Part shown: positions 7,055 through 15,059 of the stretch, one piece after another
How the letters are laid out: every line of letters begins with the position of its first letter
How positions within the stretch are numbered: the first letter of the stretch is position 1
NCBI GenBank assembly: GCA_039933315.1
Contig: JBDTOI010000012.1
Coordinates: 1-45,737 of the forward strand
Length of the DNA: 45,737 nucleotides
Source: DASXRU01 sp039933315
Lineage (GTDB): Bacteria; Acidobacteriota; Blastocatellia; Pyrinomonadales; Pyrinomonadaceae
Reading direction: 5' to 3'
Position numbers and translations under genes: made by a program
The notes under the pieces: generated by a model
Told to the model about the DNA's origin: nothing
What the model saw: only the letters and a program-made list of their open reading frames with translations
Databases searched by the model: none

Positions 7055-7878
7055 TAGGACACAGCACTGACTAGGTACATCTGGCCGGTGGGTGCTCTGA
7101 CGCCTTCGCGGGGCTCGAGGGTGACGGCAAAGACTGCTTTCTGTCGCGCCTCCGCCGGTACTTCGTCTGACATCATCGCCTTGCCTGAGGAGTCAATCGT
7201 AAATACCTTTCCCGGCATGGGGCGTCCGCCGGCGATAAACCAGAGTTGATAGGCTTTATCTGCAGGAGGCGCCGGCAGGCCTTCGACCATTAGCATCGCG
7301 TGGCCGGTATTGCGATCGAAGGCCAGCATGGCGTGCGCTTTCCGGGCCACGGGCGTGCCGGCCAGTTCCAGCCGCGTAGCCTCGGGCCCGGTTAGAAATT
7401 CCATTGCCGCGCGTTGTCTTTCCGCTTCTTGCTGCTGGACTCGAGCTTGCTCGGAAAGGGTAGCGATCTCTGTCTGCAAAGCTTTGTTGCGATTCCACAA
7501 AACGTAAAGAGATCCGAGTAAAGCAATGAAAGCGACCGCCGCCGCAATAGCTCCGAAGCGTTGTACAAAACTCCGGCGCGGCGAAGCCGTCAGCGAAACG
7601 ACGTTGGACCTCGGTTGGCGCTCAAAGGAAGATTCTGCGGCTCCTGTTGACGACTTTTCCGCGCGCACGCTCTCCAGAATCCGTGAACGCAGCTCGACTG
7701 GCGGTTCAGCTTCTGTAGCCGCATAAGCCAGGAAGCCTGACAGGTCGCGCAGCTCATCGAGTTCCGCGCGACATTCAGCGCAGGTTGAGAGATGACCTGT
7801 CAGCTCCGGCCTATCCGTCTCTTCGAGAGCGTCCAAAGCCTGCAACGCCAGCAACTCTTTGTAATCTTCGTGGACCAT
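7054..7878 (-). CDS. Anti-sigma factor with zinc-binding head and RskA-type extracytoplasmic domain
   Basis: A 274-residue membrane protein that should hold the neighbouring ECF sigma factor inactive. The N-terminal cytosolic part has the zinc anti-sigma motif H-x3-C-x2-C (His29, Cys33, Cys36 in GHLSTCAEC). A single membrane helix (about residues 106-128, FGAIAAAVAFIALLGSLYVLW) follows, then a coiled-coil-like stretch rich in Glu, Gln and Arg. The C-terminal RskA domain has YQLWFIAGGRPMPGKVF and AVTLEPREG. Its start lies 33 bases after the sigma factor stop, in the usual sigma then anti-sigma order. The family is released by regulated proteolysis. The inducing signal is unknown. Confidence 0.92.
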   Translation of the reverse strand: MVHEDYKELLALQALDALEETDRPELTGHLSTCAECRAELDELRDLSGFLAYAATEAEPPVELRSRILESVRAEKSSTGAAESSFERQPRSNVVSLTASPRRSFVQRFGAIAAAVAFIALLGSLYVLWNRNKALQTEIATLSEQARVQQQEAERQRAAMEFLTGPEATRLELAGTPVARKAHAMLAFDRNTGHAMLMVEGLPAPPADKAYQLWFIAGGRPMPGKVFTIDSSGKAMMSDEVPAEARQKAVFAVTLEPREGVRAPTGQMYLVSAVS

Positions 7879-7911
7879 TAACTTAACGACCTGACTATCT
7901 TCATTCGCAAC

Positions 7912-8478
7912 TTAGTTCAGATTGCTTTTGTGCTCCTGCAAAAGCTCACGCAACTTCATCATTCCGGCCCGCATGCGAGTTTTGACCGTGCCCAGAGGCG
8001 CTCCCAGACGGGCCGCGATCTCCATTTGCGTCAGTCCTTCGAAGTAGGCCAGCAAGAGGGCCTGTCGCTGGTCCGGGGGGATTTGGGCCAGCGCCCGCCG
8101 TACTACTTCGGCTTGCTCTGATTGAAAGGCTTCCTGGGAGGCGTCGCCAATTTGCTCGGCAGCAGGCGCCGCTTCTGCCAGCCGGGCTCTTGAGCCGAGT
8201 GCACGTAAACGGTCAAGGGCGCGGCTGCGGGCCACTGTTACGAGCCAGGTAAAGGCGCGGCCGCGGGCTTCGTCAAAATCAGCGGCACGGCGCCATACCT
8301 GTAAAAACACCTCTTGTAAAACATCCTCCGCTTCCTCGCGGCTATGCAATATACGCACGAGCAGGCCGAATAGGATTAGTCGATAACGGTCGTAAATACG
8401 GGCCAGCGCATTTTCGTCGCCCCGCGCCACCGCCCGCAGGAGATCGTTATCAGAGATTTGTGCTGTTTCAGGGTGCAA
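7912..8478 (-). CDS. ECF RNA polymerase sigma factor
   Basis: A 188-residue extracytoplasmic-function sigma factor. Region 2 spans about residues 24-95 (IYDRYRLILFGLLVRIL, then EEAEDVLQEVFLQVWRRA and FTWLVTVARSRALDRLR). Region 4 has the helix-turn-helix QALLLAYFEGLTQMEIAARLGAPLGTVKTRM, written here as consecutive motifs QALLLAYFEGLTQMEIA and ARLGAPLGTVKTRMRAG. It directs RNA polymerase to stress promoters when freed from the anti-sigma factor encoded 33 bases downstream. The sequence resembles SigK-type members paired with RskA-like regulators. The start is the first methionine that gives a complete region 2. The nucleotidase gene upstream on the same strand is 122 bases away, with a single repeat arm between them. 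Confidence 0.93.
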   Translation of the reverse strand: MHPETAQISDNDLLRAVARGDENALARIYDRYRLILFGLLVRILHSREEAEDVLQEVFLQVWRRAADFDEARGRAFTWLVTVARSRALDRLRALGSRARLAEAAPAAEQIGDASQEAFQSEQAEVVRRALAQIPPDQRQALLLAYFEGLTQMEIAARLGAPLGTVKTRMRAGMMKLRELLQEHKSNLN

Positions 8479-8552
8479 GGTTCAGCTAAGCGGCCTGAGG
8501 TGAACGACAGGTCCACATCATACCAAGATACGTTTCGGGGGGCCGAAAGGGA

Positions 8553-8578
8553 TGCTTCAGGATTGAAATCCTGTGGCA
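8553..8578. repeat. Single arm resembling repeat family A
   Basis: The string CAGGATTGAAATCCTGTGGC is palindromic and resembles one arm of the elements at 6969-7054 and 37893-38028 with changed core bases. It lies between the nucleotidase stop and the sigma factor start. No second arm is seen. Confidence 0.4.
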
Positions 8579-8600
8579 GGTCCCCGTTGAGACCGCCCAC

Positions 8601-10286
8601 TTACTGTGCCGGAAGAATGCGCCAATTGTTGTCGGCGGTCACCGGAATCGTCTTGTTCCGCTCGACCCAGTTTATTATCAGCTCGCGAATCTCCTCGCTC
8701 GACCGGTAGATGACCGGCGCGCCCTGGTACATTGTGTAACCGCCTCCGCCATTTACGCGGTAGTTATTCGTCACCACCTTAAACTTCTGCGCCAGATCCA
8801 GAGGCTGGCCCTTAAACTTCAGATTCTGAATGCGCTGGCCAAAAGGCTTCCGTATATCGATGTCATAACTAACGCCCTGCGCTACATCAAAGTTGTAACT
8901 GGGAATGCGATCGTCCACCAGTTCGCGCAAGGTTTTGCCGGGCACATACTCTTTAAAGTAACGGGCGGAGTGCTCCAGCGCCTCCTTCAATTGCTGTCCG
9001 GTCAGCTCCAGTGTAACCAGCGTGTTCTCGTAAACATATAGTCCGGCGATATCACGCACCGTCACCGGCCCACGGGCGATGCGCGCGTCGGAATTGAAGT
9101 TCGCGACCATCGAGACATCGGCCTTGCCTGCTTCCAATTGCACCCGCTGAACCAAATCAAGGATGGGCGTGTCGCGGAAACTTGCTTCCCTGGCGGTCAG
9201 TTCGGCCGGCGATTGGCCGATGACGCGACCCAGCCACGCCTGTGTTTCGCGATCGTATGGTGCACCAATCTTCATTACTTCGGGATCAGGCTCGATCTGG
9301 TCCGTCATGGGAATCGTGTACGCAGACTTTCCCATCACCTGCCAGCGTTTCCCTTCAGGCTTCTCAAAGTAGAGATCAACGCGCGCCAGGTGACGACCCC
9401 ACTTGTCGGCCTGCGACAGCAGGACGCCATTGATGTATAGCGAAGAGATGTCGCGGTGCGTGTGGCCCATCAGAATTACGTCCACGCCCGGCACTTGCCG
9501 GGCTATTGCCACGGCAGCGTTCTCGTTGGGCACTTGCGAGGGATTTATCTTTCCGGTGCGCAGATCTTCTTCAATGCCCATGTGCATCGTGATTACGACC
9601 GCGTCCACTCTTTCGACATCGCGCAACACCGGCACCCACTTCTTTGCTTCGCTTACCGTTTCGCGAAACTCGAGGCCGGCATAGTTTTCCACATTTTCCC
9701 AGTTTGGAATGCCCGGCGTCGTCAGGCCCAGGACGCCAATGCGGACGCCATTGAGTTCCTTCACCAGGTACGGCGCGTGATGAGTCTGATCTGTTCCCTT
9801 GTTATAGGTGTTGGCGGACAGCCAGGGAAACTTCGCTTCGCTGCGCGCTTTATCCTGCACCTTTAAGCCGAAATTGTAATCGTGATTTCCCACCGCCATG
9901 GAGTCGTACTTCAAGGCGTTCATCACGAGCATCATAGGATCGGGCGGCGTGTTGTTTTTCTTGTTGTGGTAATAGGCCAGCGGCGTGCCCTGAGTGGTAT
10001 CGCCTGAATCGACCAACAGCAGATTAGGATTGTCCTTTCGTATTTGCTTGATTATCGTGCCGGCCTTAGCGAGTCCGCGCGCGTCGGGTTTATTGGTGTA
10101 GTAATCGATGGGATAGATGTTCCCATGCAGGTCGGTGGTCTGAAGGATCACCACATGTGCGCGAACTACTTCCGGCCCGGCAGTAACATTCCGCACGCTG
10201 CTAAGCGTCGCGATCAGACATAACACGGCCAGCAGACCGGCCGCTGGTAGCCAGAACCTCGATCGAGTGGGCTGTTTATTTTTCAT
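8601..10286 (-). CDS. Exported 5'-nucleotidase / UDP-sugar hydrolase family metallophosphoesterase
   Basis: A 561-residue exported enzyme of the UshA/5'-nucleotidase family. An N-terminal signal-anchor (about residues 11-30) is followed by the metallophosphoesterase domain, with metal-binding motifs TTDLHGNIY (Asp52, His54), DSGDTTQGTP, GNHDYNFG, ITMHMGIEEDL and LMGHTHRD. The C-terminal nucleotidase domain (about residues 360-550) includes NFNSDARIARGPVTV and NGGGGYTMYQG, which typically form the substrate pocket. It would hydrolyse nucleotides or related phosphate esters outside the inner membrane to recover nucleosides and phosphate. It is followed 31 bases upstream on the strand by a glycosyltransferase gene, and a shared transcript is possible. 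The exact substrate cannot be assigned. Confidence 0.92.
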   Translation of the reverse strand: MKNKQPTRSRFWLPAAGLLAVLCLIATLSSVRNVTAGPEVVRAHVVILQTTDLHGNIYPIDYYTNKPDARGLAKAGTIIKQIRKDNPNLLLVDSGDTTQGTPLAYYHNKKNNTPPDPMMLVMNALKYDSMAVGNHDYNFGLKVQDKARSEAKFPWLSANTYNKGTDQTHHAPYLVKELNGVRIGVLGLTTPGIPNWENVENYAGLEFRETVSEAKKWVPVLRDVERVDAVVITMHMGIEEDLRTGKINPSQVPNENAAVAIARQVPGVDVILMGHTHRDISSLYINGVLLSQADKWGRHLARVDLYFEKPEGKRWQVMGKSAYTIPMTDQIEPDPEVMKIGAPYDRETQAWLGRVIGQSPAELTAREASFRDTPILDLVQRVQLEAGKADVSMVANFNSDARIARGPVTVRDIAGLYVYENTLVTLELTGQQLKEALEHSARYFKEYVPGKTLRELVDDRIPSYNFDVAQGVSYDIDIRKPFGQRIQNLKFKGQPLDLAQKFKVVTNNYRVNGGGGYTMYQGAPVIYRSSEEIRELIINWVERNKTIPVTADNNWRILPAQ

Positions 10287-10316
10287 AAAAGTTTCCGCCG
10301 GAATCCATTGTGCACT

Positions 10317-12008
10317 TTATTGCGCGGCGCAAGGCTGCGCCGTTGTATTGCCATTACGGGAGTAGACTTCCGCGGCGGTGAGGCCCTGCACGCAGACCAC
10401 GTAAACCAGCCGGTAGCGCGCGCGCGCGATCTTCAACTCTTCCTGGTTCTCAAAGTAAGTACGGCCTTTCTGGTAGATCACGTAAGCCTCCGGCTCATCG
10501 CCCGTGAGGGTGAAGGACGAATCCGACAATACGCGCGATTGGAGGTCCGTACGCCCGTATTTCTCCAGATAGAATCGCACTACCCCCGGCGTCTCGTTGA
10601 CCAGCAGTGCCCCTTTCGGCGCCGTGTCGCACACATACTTGATTGCCTCGCGCAAGCCGTCATCGTAGAACTCATCGTGCGGGAAGTAGTAACCCGCGCG
10701 ACCCGCGCCTAACGCATTTGTATAAAGAGCGTAATGCGGTCCGTTCGCGTAGGCGGTCCAGGCCGGCAGGACAACGAACGCAATAAGCAAAACAGCCACG
10801 GCGCCAAATTGCAGCGTGCGCTCCGCCCCTGCCCTCCACACCAGCGCACCACACCAATCCACCAACCAGACGATACCCACCGCGGCAATCATATAAATGA
10901 AAGGCATCAACGACAGTGTGTAGCGCAGCCACTTCGCGCCGATTAGTGAATAAGGAACAATCCAGAAGAAGAGCATGAAGAGCACAAAAGCATGGCCCGG
11001 TTGGCGCCAGCTGCGCACCGAAACCACAAGTCCGATCACTGCTGCGGCCAGCAGGCTCAGGGGGACCTTGATGGCCAGAAAGAGCGCATAGAAATACACC
11101 GGCGTCCCCCAGAAAGGCGTACTCGCCATGTTGTTCTTGTACAGTTGTCCGCCCATAAAATAGCCGGTGTGCTTCAGCAGCTGTTCGCTGCTGTAGGCGT
11201 TCATGTAATCCCACGTCTGCGGCAGCAGCACGGCCGGGTTAGCCACCAGAAAGGCGACCGCCAGCGCCACATAATAAATGGGATGCACGCCTCCCGGCGG
11301 CTCGCCCTCTTCCGCTTTTCGCATGTGAAAATAATGGTGGTAGAGCGCATTCAGACCGAAATAGTGCGGGAAGTATTTCGACGCCATCATCAGTCCAAAT
11401 GAGATGCCGCTGAGCCCATAAAACCGGCGCTTTCTTTTGGCTTCATGTCCGCTGATTTGCTTGGCGCGCAAATAGAAATAAAAGGCAAAGAGCAGGAAGA
11501 AGACCAGCAGGGTATCTTCTTTAGCGATGCGATTGTAAGTTATGGCATTGATGCCGAAGGACCAGAGAGTGGCCGCCAGCAACCCGGTGCGGCGATCGAA
11601 GAAAGCGGCTGTCAAAAGGAAAAGCGGCACCGCGGTGAGCGCTCCGAAAATTACGTTGGGCAAGCGGACGATAGCTTCATCGCTGACTACCTCTCGGGTC
11701 AACGCCTGCCAGGCCCCGGCGGCGCGCACCGAAAGGTAAATCAACGACTTCATCAGCATCGGATGCTCGGCGTTCGGCCGAAAATCCCCGTGCGCATAAG
11801 CGCGCACCGCTTCAACCTTGTTCACCTCATCTTCAGCCAGGCCGATGCTCCCCAGGCCGCGCAGGCGCAATCCCAGCCCCAATACCACCATAGCAGCCAA
11901 GACGAGCACCAGACTTCGTTCAAGGGTCACTGACAGGCCACGCGACCCTATCAAAGGCGGTGTCACGACCTCGCGCTGAGCCGGCCCTATTTCTACACGC
12001 TGTGACAA
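10317..12008 (-). CDS. Membrane glycosyltransferase of the GT39/ArnT (PMT) superfamily
   Basis: A 563-residue protein with about ten or more hydrophobic helices between residues 28 and 430 and a soluble C-terminal domain. The first loop contains LAEDEVNKVEAVRAY, matching the acidic motif in loop 1 of lipid-phosphate-sugar-dependent GT-C enzymes. HPMLMKSLIYL follows, again typical of this family. Such enzymes move a sugar from a polyprenyl-phosphate donor to a protein or lipid on the outer side of the membrane. Translation appears to start at TTG (12006-12008), since no ATG fits before the first membrane helix. It lies 48 bases from the flippase-like gene, and the two may act together on lipid-linked sugars. 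The acceptor is unknown. Confidence 0.8.
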   Translation of the reverse strand: MSQRVEIGPAQREVVTPPLIGSRGLSVTLERSLVLVLAAMVVLGLGLRLRGLGSIGLAEDEVNKVEAVRAYAHGDFRPNAEHPMLMKSLIYLSVRAAGAWQALTREVVSDEAIVRLPNVIFGALTAVPLFLLTAAFFDRRTGLLAATLWSFGINAITYNRIAKEDTLLVFFLLFAFYFYLRAKQISGHEAKRKRRFYGLSGISFGLMMASKYFPHYFGLNALYHHYFHMRKAEEGEPPGGVHPIYYVALAVAFLVANPAVLLPQTWDYMNAYSSEQLLKHTGYFMGGQLYKNNMASTPFWGTPVYFYALFLAIKVPLSLLAAAVIGLVVSVRSWRQPGHAFVLFMLFFWIVPYSLIGAKWLRYTLSLMPFIYMIAAVGIVWLVDWCGALVWRAGAERTLQFGAVAVLLIAFVVLPAWTAYANGPHYALYTNALGAGRAGYYFPHDEFYDDGLREAIKYVCDTAPKGALLVNETPGVVRFYLEKYGRTDLQSRVLSDSSFTLTGDEPEAYVIYQKGRTYFENQEELKIARARYRLVYVVCVQGLTAAEVYSRNGNTTAQPCAAQ

Positions 12009-12056
12009 AAGGGATCTTCTACCCCCCGCTCGGTTTGAAATTACGCTCGACCTGCT

Positions 12057-13169
12057 CTAACTGGATTCATTTGTCCGCACCGGGGGAAGACCGGCAGACT
12101 TGCGCGCTTCACCGGCAATTGCCGCCTCCGTGTCGCGCGCCGCGCTTCGCAACGAGAACCCGCGCCGCACCAGTAAGGCTACCCCGATGGTGGTCCAGAA
12201 TATGTCCCGACCTTTGCGAATAATAGCGAGTGTAACTCCGGTCACGGTCGTGAAGCCAAGAATTTTGGAAAGCATTCCCGTGCCAGCCTCGTCAACACCA
12301 GTGCGCATAGGCACGAATTTGAACACGACATTGATGACGCGATTAACAGATTCGAGTATGAAGGCCGTGAAAAATGTTGGCGCCAATCCAATGCTGACGA
12401 AGGAAAGCACCACGTAAATTTCCAGCACGCCGGCCAAATGAAAACAGGCCTCCAGCAACAGAATCAGAAGGAAGCGCGAACGGTGCCGATCATAAAAACC
12501 ATAGATGCGATCTTCAAAAGTGCTGACGCGCGCCCGGCCCGTCTCCAGCCAACGCCGCGCCACGCCCCGCCGGTAGAGATATTCCAGCGCGCCACTAAGA
12601 AACTTCAATTGCTTGCGGATAACGAGCGCGGCGCCTGAGATAAGCAGGAAAATGAAGATCAGCCCGCCGATACTGGCGAACCTCAGTGCCTTGGGCAAAT
12701 GAAACGTCAGCAACAGCGCCGTCATGCCGGAGAAAATAAAAATCGAGACCGACAGGCTGTAGAAAATGTTCTCAATGGCGATGGCCGAGAGCCCCGCCAT
12801 CAGCGGCACCTTATCGCGTATCAGCGCCGGTTTGGAGGGTTCGGAAACGAACATACTGACGAAGGGCAAAATGTTACCCAGCGCGTCGCCCATCAGGCGC
12901 GCTCTTAAGGCATCGCGAAAACGAAGCCGGTACGGTTCTTCAAAACACTTAGTCCAGGCTACGGAGCGAACGGTGTGACGCACTGCTGAGATGGCAAGGA
13001 CGATCAGAAAACCTGTGCCCAGTCTTTTGATACCGTCAAAGATGTCATTAACGCCGGCCTTCTGCACAAAGTAGGCGAACAGCAGAACGCCGGCCAGCGC
13101 AAAGCCGATCCCTATGGGCGTAAATTTCTTCGATTGTTTTTCCGACGCCTTTGGATTCATTGAGCTCAC
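12057..13169 (-). CDS. Lysylphosphatidylglycerol synthase transmembrane-region / UPF0104-like membrane protein
   Basis: A 370-residue integral membrane protein with six to eight hydrophobic helices and a short basic N-terminus. The pattern matches the flippase-like transmembrane region of MprF proteins (UPF0104), including the conserved patch NRVINVVFKFVPMRTGVDEAG near residues 280-300, read here as NRVINVVFKFVP and MRTGVDEAGTG. No aminoacyl-transferase domain is present. Family members are thought to flip lipids or assist glycolipid transport. The neighbouring membrane glycosyltransferase gene supports a role in envelope lipid or sugar export. It may start at GTG (13169) or ATG (13160). Function within the family is not settled. 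Confidence 0.8.
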   Translation of the reverse strand: MSSMNPKASEKQSKKFTPIGIGFALAGVLLFAYFVQKAGVNDIFDGIKRLGTGFLIVLAISAVRHTVRSVAWTKCFEEPYRLRFRDALRARLMGDALGNILPFVSMFVSEPSKPALIRDKVPLMAGLSAIAIENIFYSLSVSIFIFSGMTALLLTFHLPKALRFASIGGLIFIFLLISGAALVIRKQLKFLSGALEYLYRRGVARRWLETGRARVSTFEDRIYGFYDRHRSRFLLILLLEACFHLAGVLEIYVVLSFVSIGLAPTFFTAFILESVNRVINVVFKFVPMRTGVDEAGTGMLSKILGFTTVTGVTLAIIRKGRDIFWTTIGVALLVRRGFSLRSAARDTEAAIAGEARKSAGLPPVRTNESS

Positions 13170-13478
13170 GCTGCTGACCTCGTTATTACCGGTGAAAATC
13201 GAAGATAAGACATACGACCGCTAATCTCAAATCGTAGCAACAGCCATACCTCGCCTGATCCGAGCAGTTAGACGCTCAATCGCACCGCCTACTTCCTTAA
13301 TGAGCAGGGAAATGCGACACCTGTCGTCACTGACCGCCGGTAACAGGACCCGACGCTGACCGGTGGATGGCTTTTTCAGAGCGGATCCGGCTGTTTACCT
13401 TTTGCCTTTTTAGTTTTGCGTTGATTATGATGCTAAGCTACAGAACCAATAGACAGTTCAATCGCAGGCGAGATTCTA
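13170..13478. promoter_or_regulatory. Divergent intergenic region
   Basis: This stretch separates the minus-strand envelope genes from the plus-strand acyl-CoA dehydrogenase operon and must hold promoters for both. A possible plus-strand promoter is TTGCCT (13402-13407), 18 bases, then TATGAT (13426-13431). I see no RNA gene or repeat. Confidence 0.35.
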
Positions 13479-14663
13479 ATGAGTCAAAGTCAAACCGCAG
13501 TTTTAGATCGGCTGGCACGCCCTTTGACGACGCTTTCGGAAGACGAACAGATGTTTCGCACCAGTGTGCGCGAGTTTGCGGAAGGCGAGCTGCGCAAGCG
13601 CGTCGAGGAAATGGACGATCAGGGAAAACTCGATCCGGCCTTGATCAAACAGTGTTTCGAGCTTGGTTTGATGGGCATCGAGACGCCCGAGGAATATGGC
13701 GGCTCCGGCGGCTCATTCTTTAATGCCATCACTGCGGTGGAAGAGTTGTCGCGCGTTGATGCCTCCGTCGGAGTACTAGTCGACGTACAGAACACGCTGG
13801 TGAATAACGCGCTGGTTCGCTGGGGAAATGAAGAGCAAAAGAAAAAGTATCTGGCCCAGCTGGCCGAGCGCAGCGTTGGCGCTTATGCCCTGAGCGAAGC
13901 GGGATCAGGCTCGGATGCATTTGCCATGCAGACCCGCGCTGTCGAACAGGGCGATCATTATGTGCTTAACGGTCGCAAGCTCTGGATCACCAATGGCATC
14001 GAGGCGGAGATCTTCGTTGTCTTTGCCAATGCCAATCCTGAAGCCGGCTATCGCGGTATCACGGCCTTTATAGTTGAGAAAAACTTTCCCGGCTTCTCAG
14101 TAGGAAAGAAGGAAAACAAACTCGGCATTCGCGCTTCGTCCACGACGGAACTGATTTTCGAAGATTGTCAGGTACCGAAAGAGAATGTGCTCGGCGAGCT
14201 CGGCAAGGGCTACAAAGTCTCAATCGAAACGCTGAATGAAGGCCGCATCGGCATTGGCGCCCAGATGGTAGGAATCGCTCGCGGAGCGCTTGAGGCCGCG
14301 CTGTCCTACACCGCCGAGCGCCAGCAGTTCGGCAAGTCGATTAACGAGTTTCAGGGCGTACAATTCCAGCTTGCGGAAATGGCCACGGAACTGGAAGCGG
14401 CGCGACTGATGGTTTACAACGCGGCGAGGCTTAAGGACAACAAACAGAACTTCGTTAAAGAAGCCGCCATGGCCAAGCTCTATTCGTCGCGCGCCGCCGA
14501 ACGCATCAGTTCGCAGGCCATCGAGCTATACGGCGGTTATGGGTTCGTCAAAGACTACCCGGTGGAGAAGTACTGGCGCGACTCAAAGATCGGTGCCATT
14601 TACGAAGGCACTTCCAACATGCAGTTGCAGACCATTGCGAAACTGATTATTGGTGGCAAGTAG
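13479..14663 (+). CDS. Acyl-CoA dehydrogenase
   Basis: A 394-residue FAD enzyme that introduces the alpha-beta double bond into acyl-CoA and passes electrons to electron-transfer flavoprotein. The order is an N-terminal helical domain, the middle beta domain with YALSEAGSGSDAFAM and GRKLWITNG, and the C-terminal helical domain with RQQFGKSINEFQGVQFQLA. The catalytic base is Glu376 in AIYEGTSNMQ, the position used by short-chain and butyryl-type enzymes. The full family length is present. It is followed three bases later by a TPR protein and then by the fused 2-oxoacid dehydrogenase E1. This context suggests branched-chain acyl-CoA oxidation, but the chain-length preference is inference. Confidence 0.95.
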   Translation: MSQSQTAVLDRLARPLTTLSEDEQMFRTSVREFAEGELRKRVEEMDDQGKLDPALIKQCFELGLMGIETPEEYGGSGGSFFNAITAVEELSRVDASVGVLVDVQNTLVNNALVRWGNEEQKKKYLAQLAERSVGAYALSEAGSGSDAFAMQTRAVEQGDHYVLNGRKLWITNGIEAEIFVVFANANPEAGYRGITAFIVEKNFPGFSVGKKENKLGIRASSTTELIFEDCQVPKENVLGELGKGYKVSIETLNEGRIGIGAQMVGIARGALEAALSYTAERQQFGKSINEFQGVQFQLAEMATELEAARLMVYNAARLKDNKQNFVKEAAMAKLYSSRAAERISSQAIELYGGYGFVKDYPVEKYWRDSKIGAIYEGTSNMQLQTIAKLIIGGK

Positions 14664-14666
14664 ATT

Positions 14667-14996
14667 ATGGCCGCGTCACGCATTCAAGTTTTCAAGCAGA
14701 TGCTGGAAACCGATCCCGGCAACACCGCCATCCTGTTTGGACTGGCCAAGGAATATGAGAAAAACGGCGACGATGCGGAGATGATCGCAACATTGAAGAA
14801 CTATTTGGCGCAGAGTGACGACGAGGGCAATGCCTACGGTATGTTGGCGCGGGCTTATGAACGCATGGGACAAACGGAAGAAGCGCGAGAGACTTATCAG
14901 CGAGGCATGGCCGCAGCGCAGTCGCATCAACATCCGGGCATGGTTGAGGAGTACCGCGCCATCCTGGAAGAAGAGTACAAGGCAACACAGACCTGA
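14667..14996 (+). CDS. Small tetratricopeptide-repeat protein
   Basis: A 109-residue cytosolic protein with about two and a half TPR helix pairs (NTAILFGLAKEYEKNGD, then EGNAYGMLARAYERMGQTEEARETY). TPR units bind partner proteins. It begins three bases after the acyl-CoA dehydrogenase stop and is almost certainly translated from the same transcript. Its last codons and stop lie in a small palindrome (14988-15002, CAGACCTGAGGTCTG) that resembles the dispersed repeat arms seen elsewhere, so the C-terminus may have been altered by a repeat. A scaffold role for the neighbouring metabolic enzymes is possible but unproven. Confidence 0.8.
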   Translation: MAASRIQVFKQMLETDPGNTAILFGLAKEYEKNGDDAEMIATLKNYLAQSDDEGNAYGMLARAYERMGQTEEARETYQRGMAAAQSHQHPGMVEEYRAILEEEYKATQT

Positions 14997-15059
14997 GGTC
15001 TGCATCTCTAAGTTGCGACTTCAAAGATATTCTGTTCCCGGGCCGAATCAACCAACATC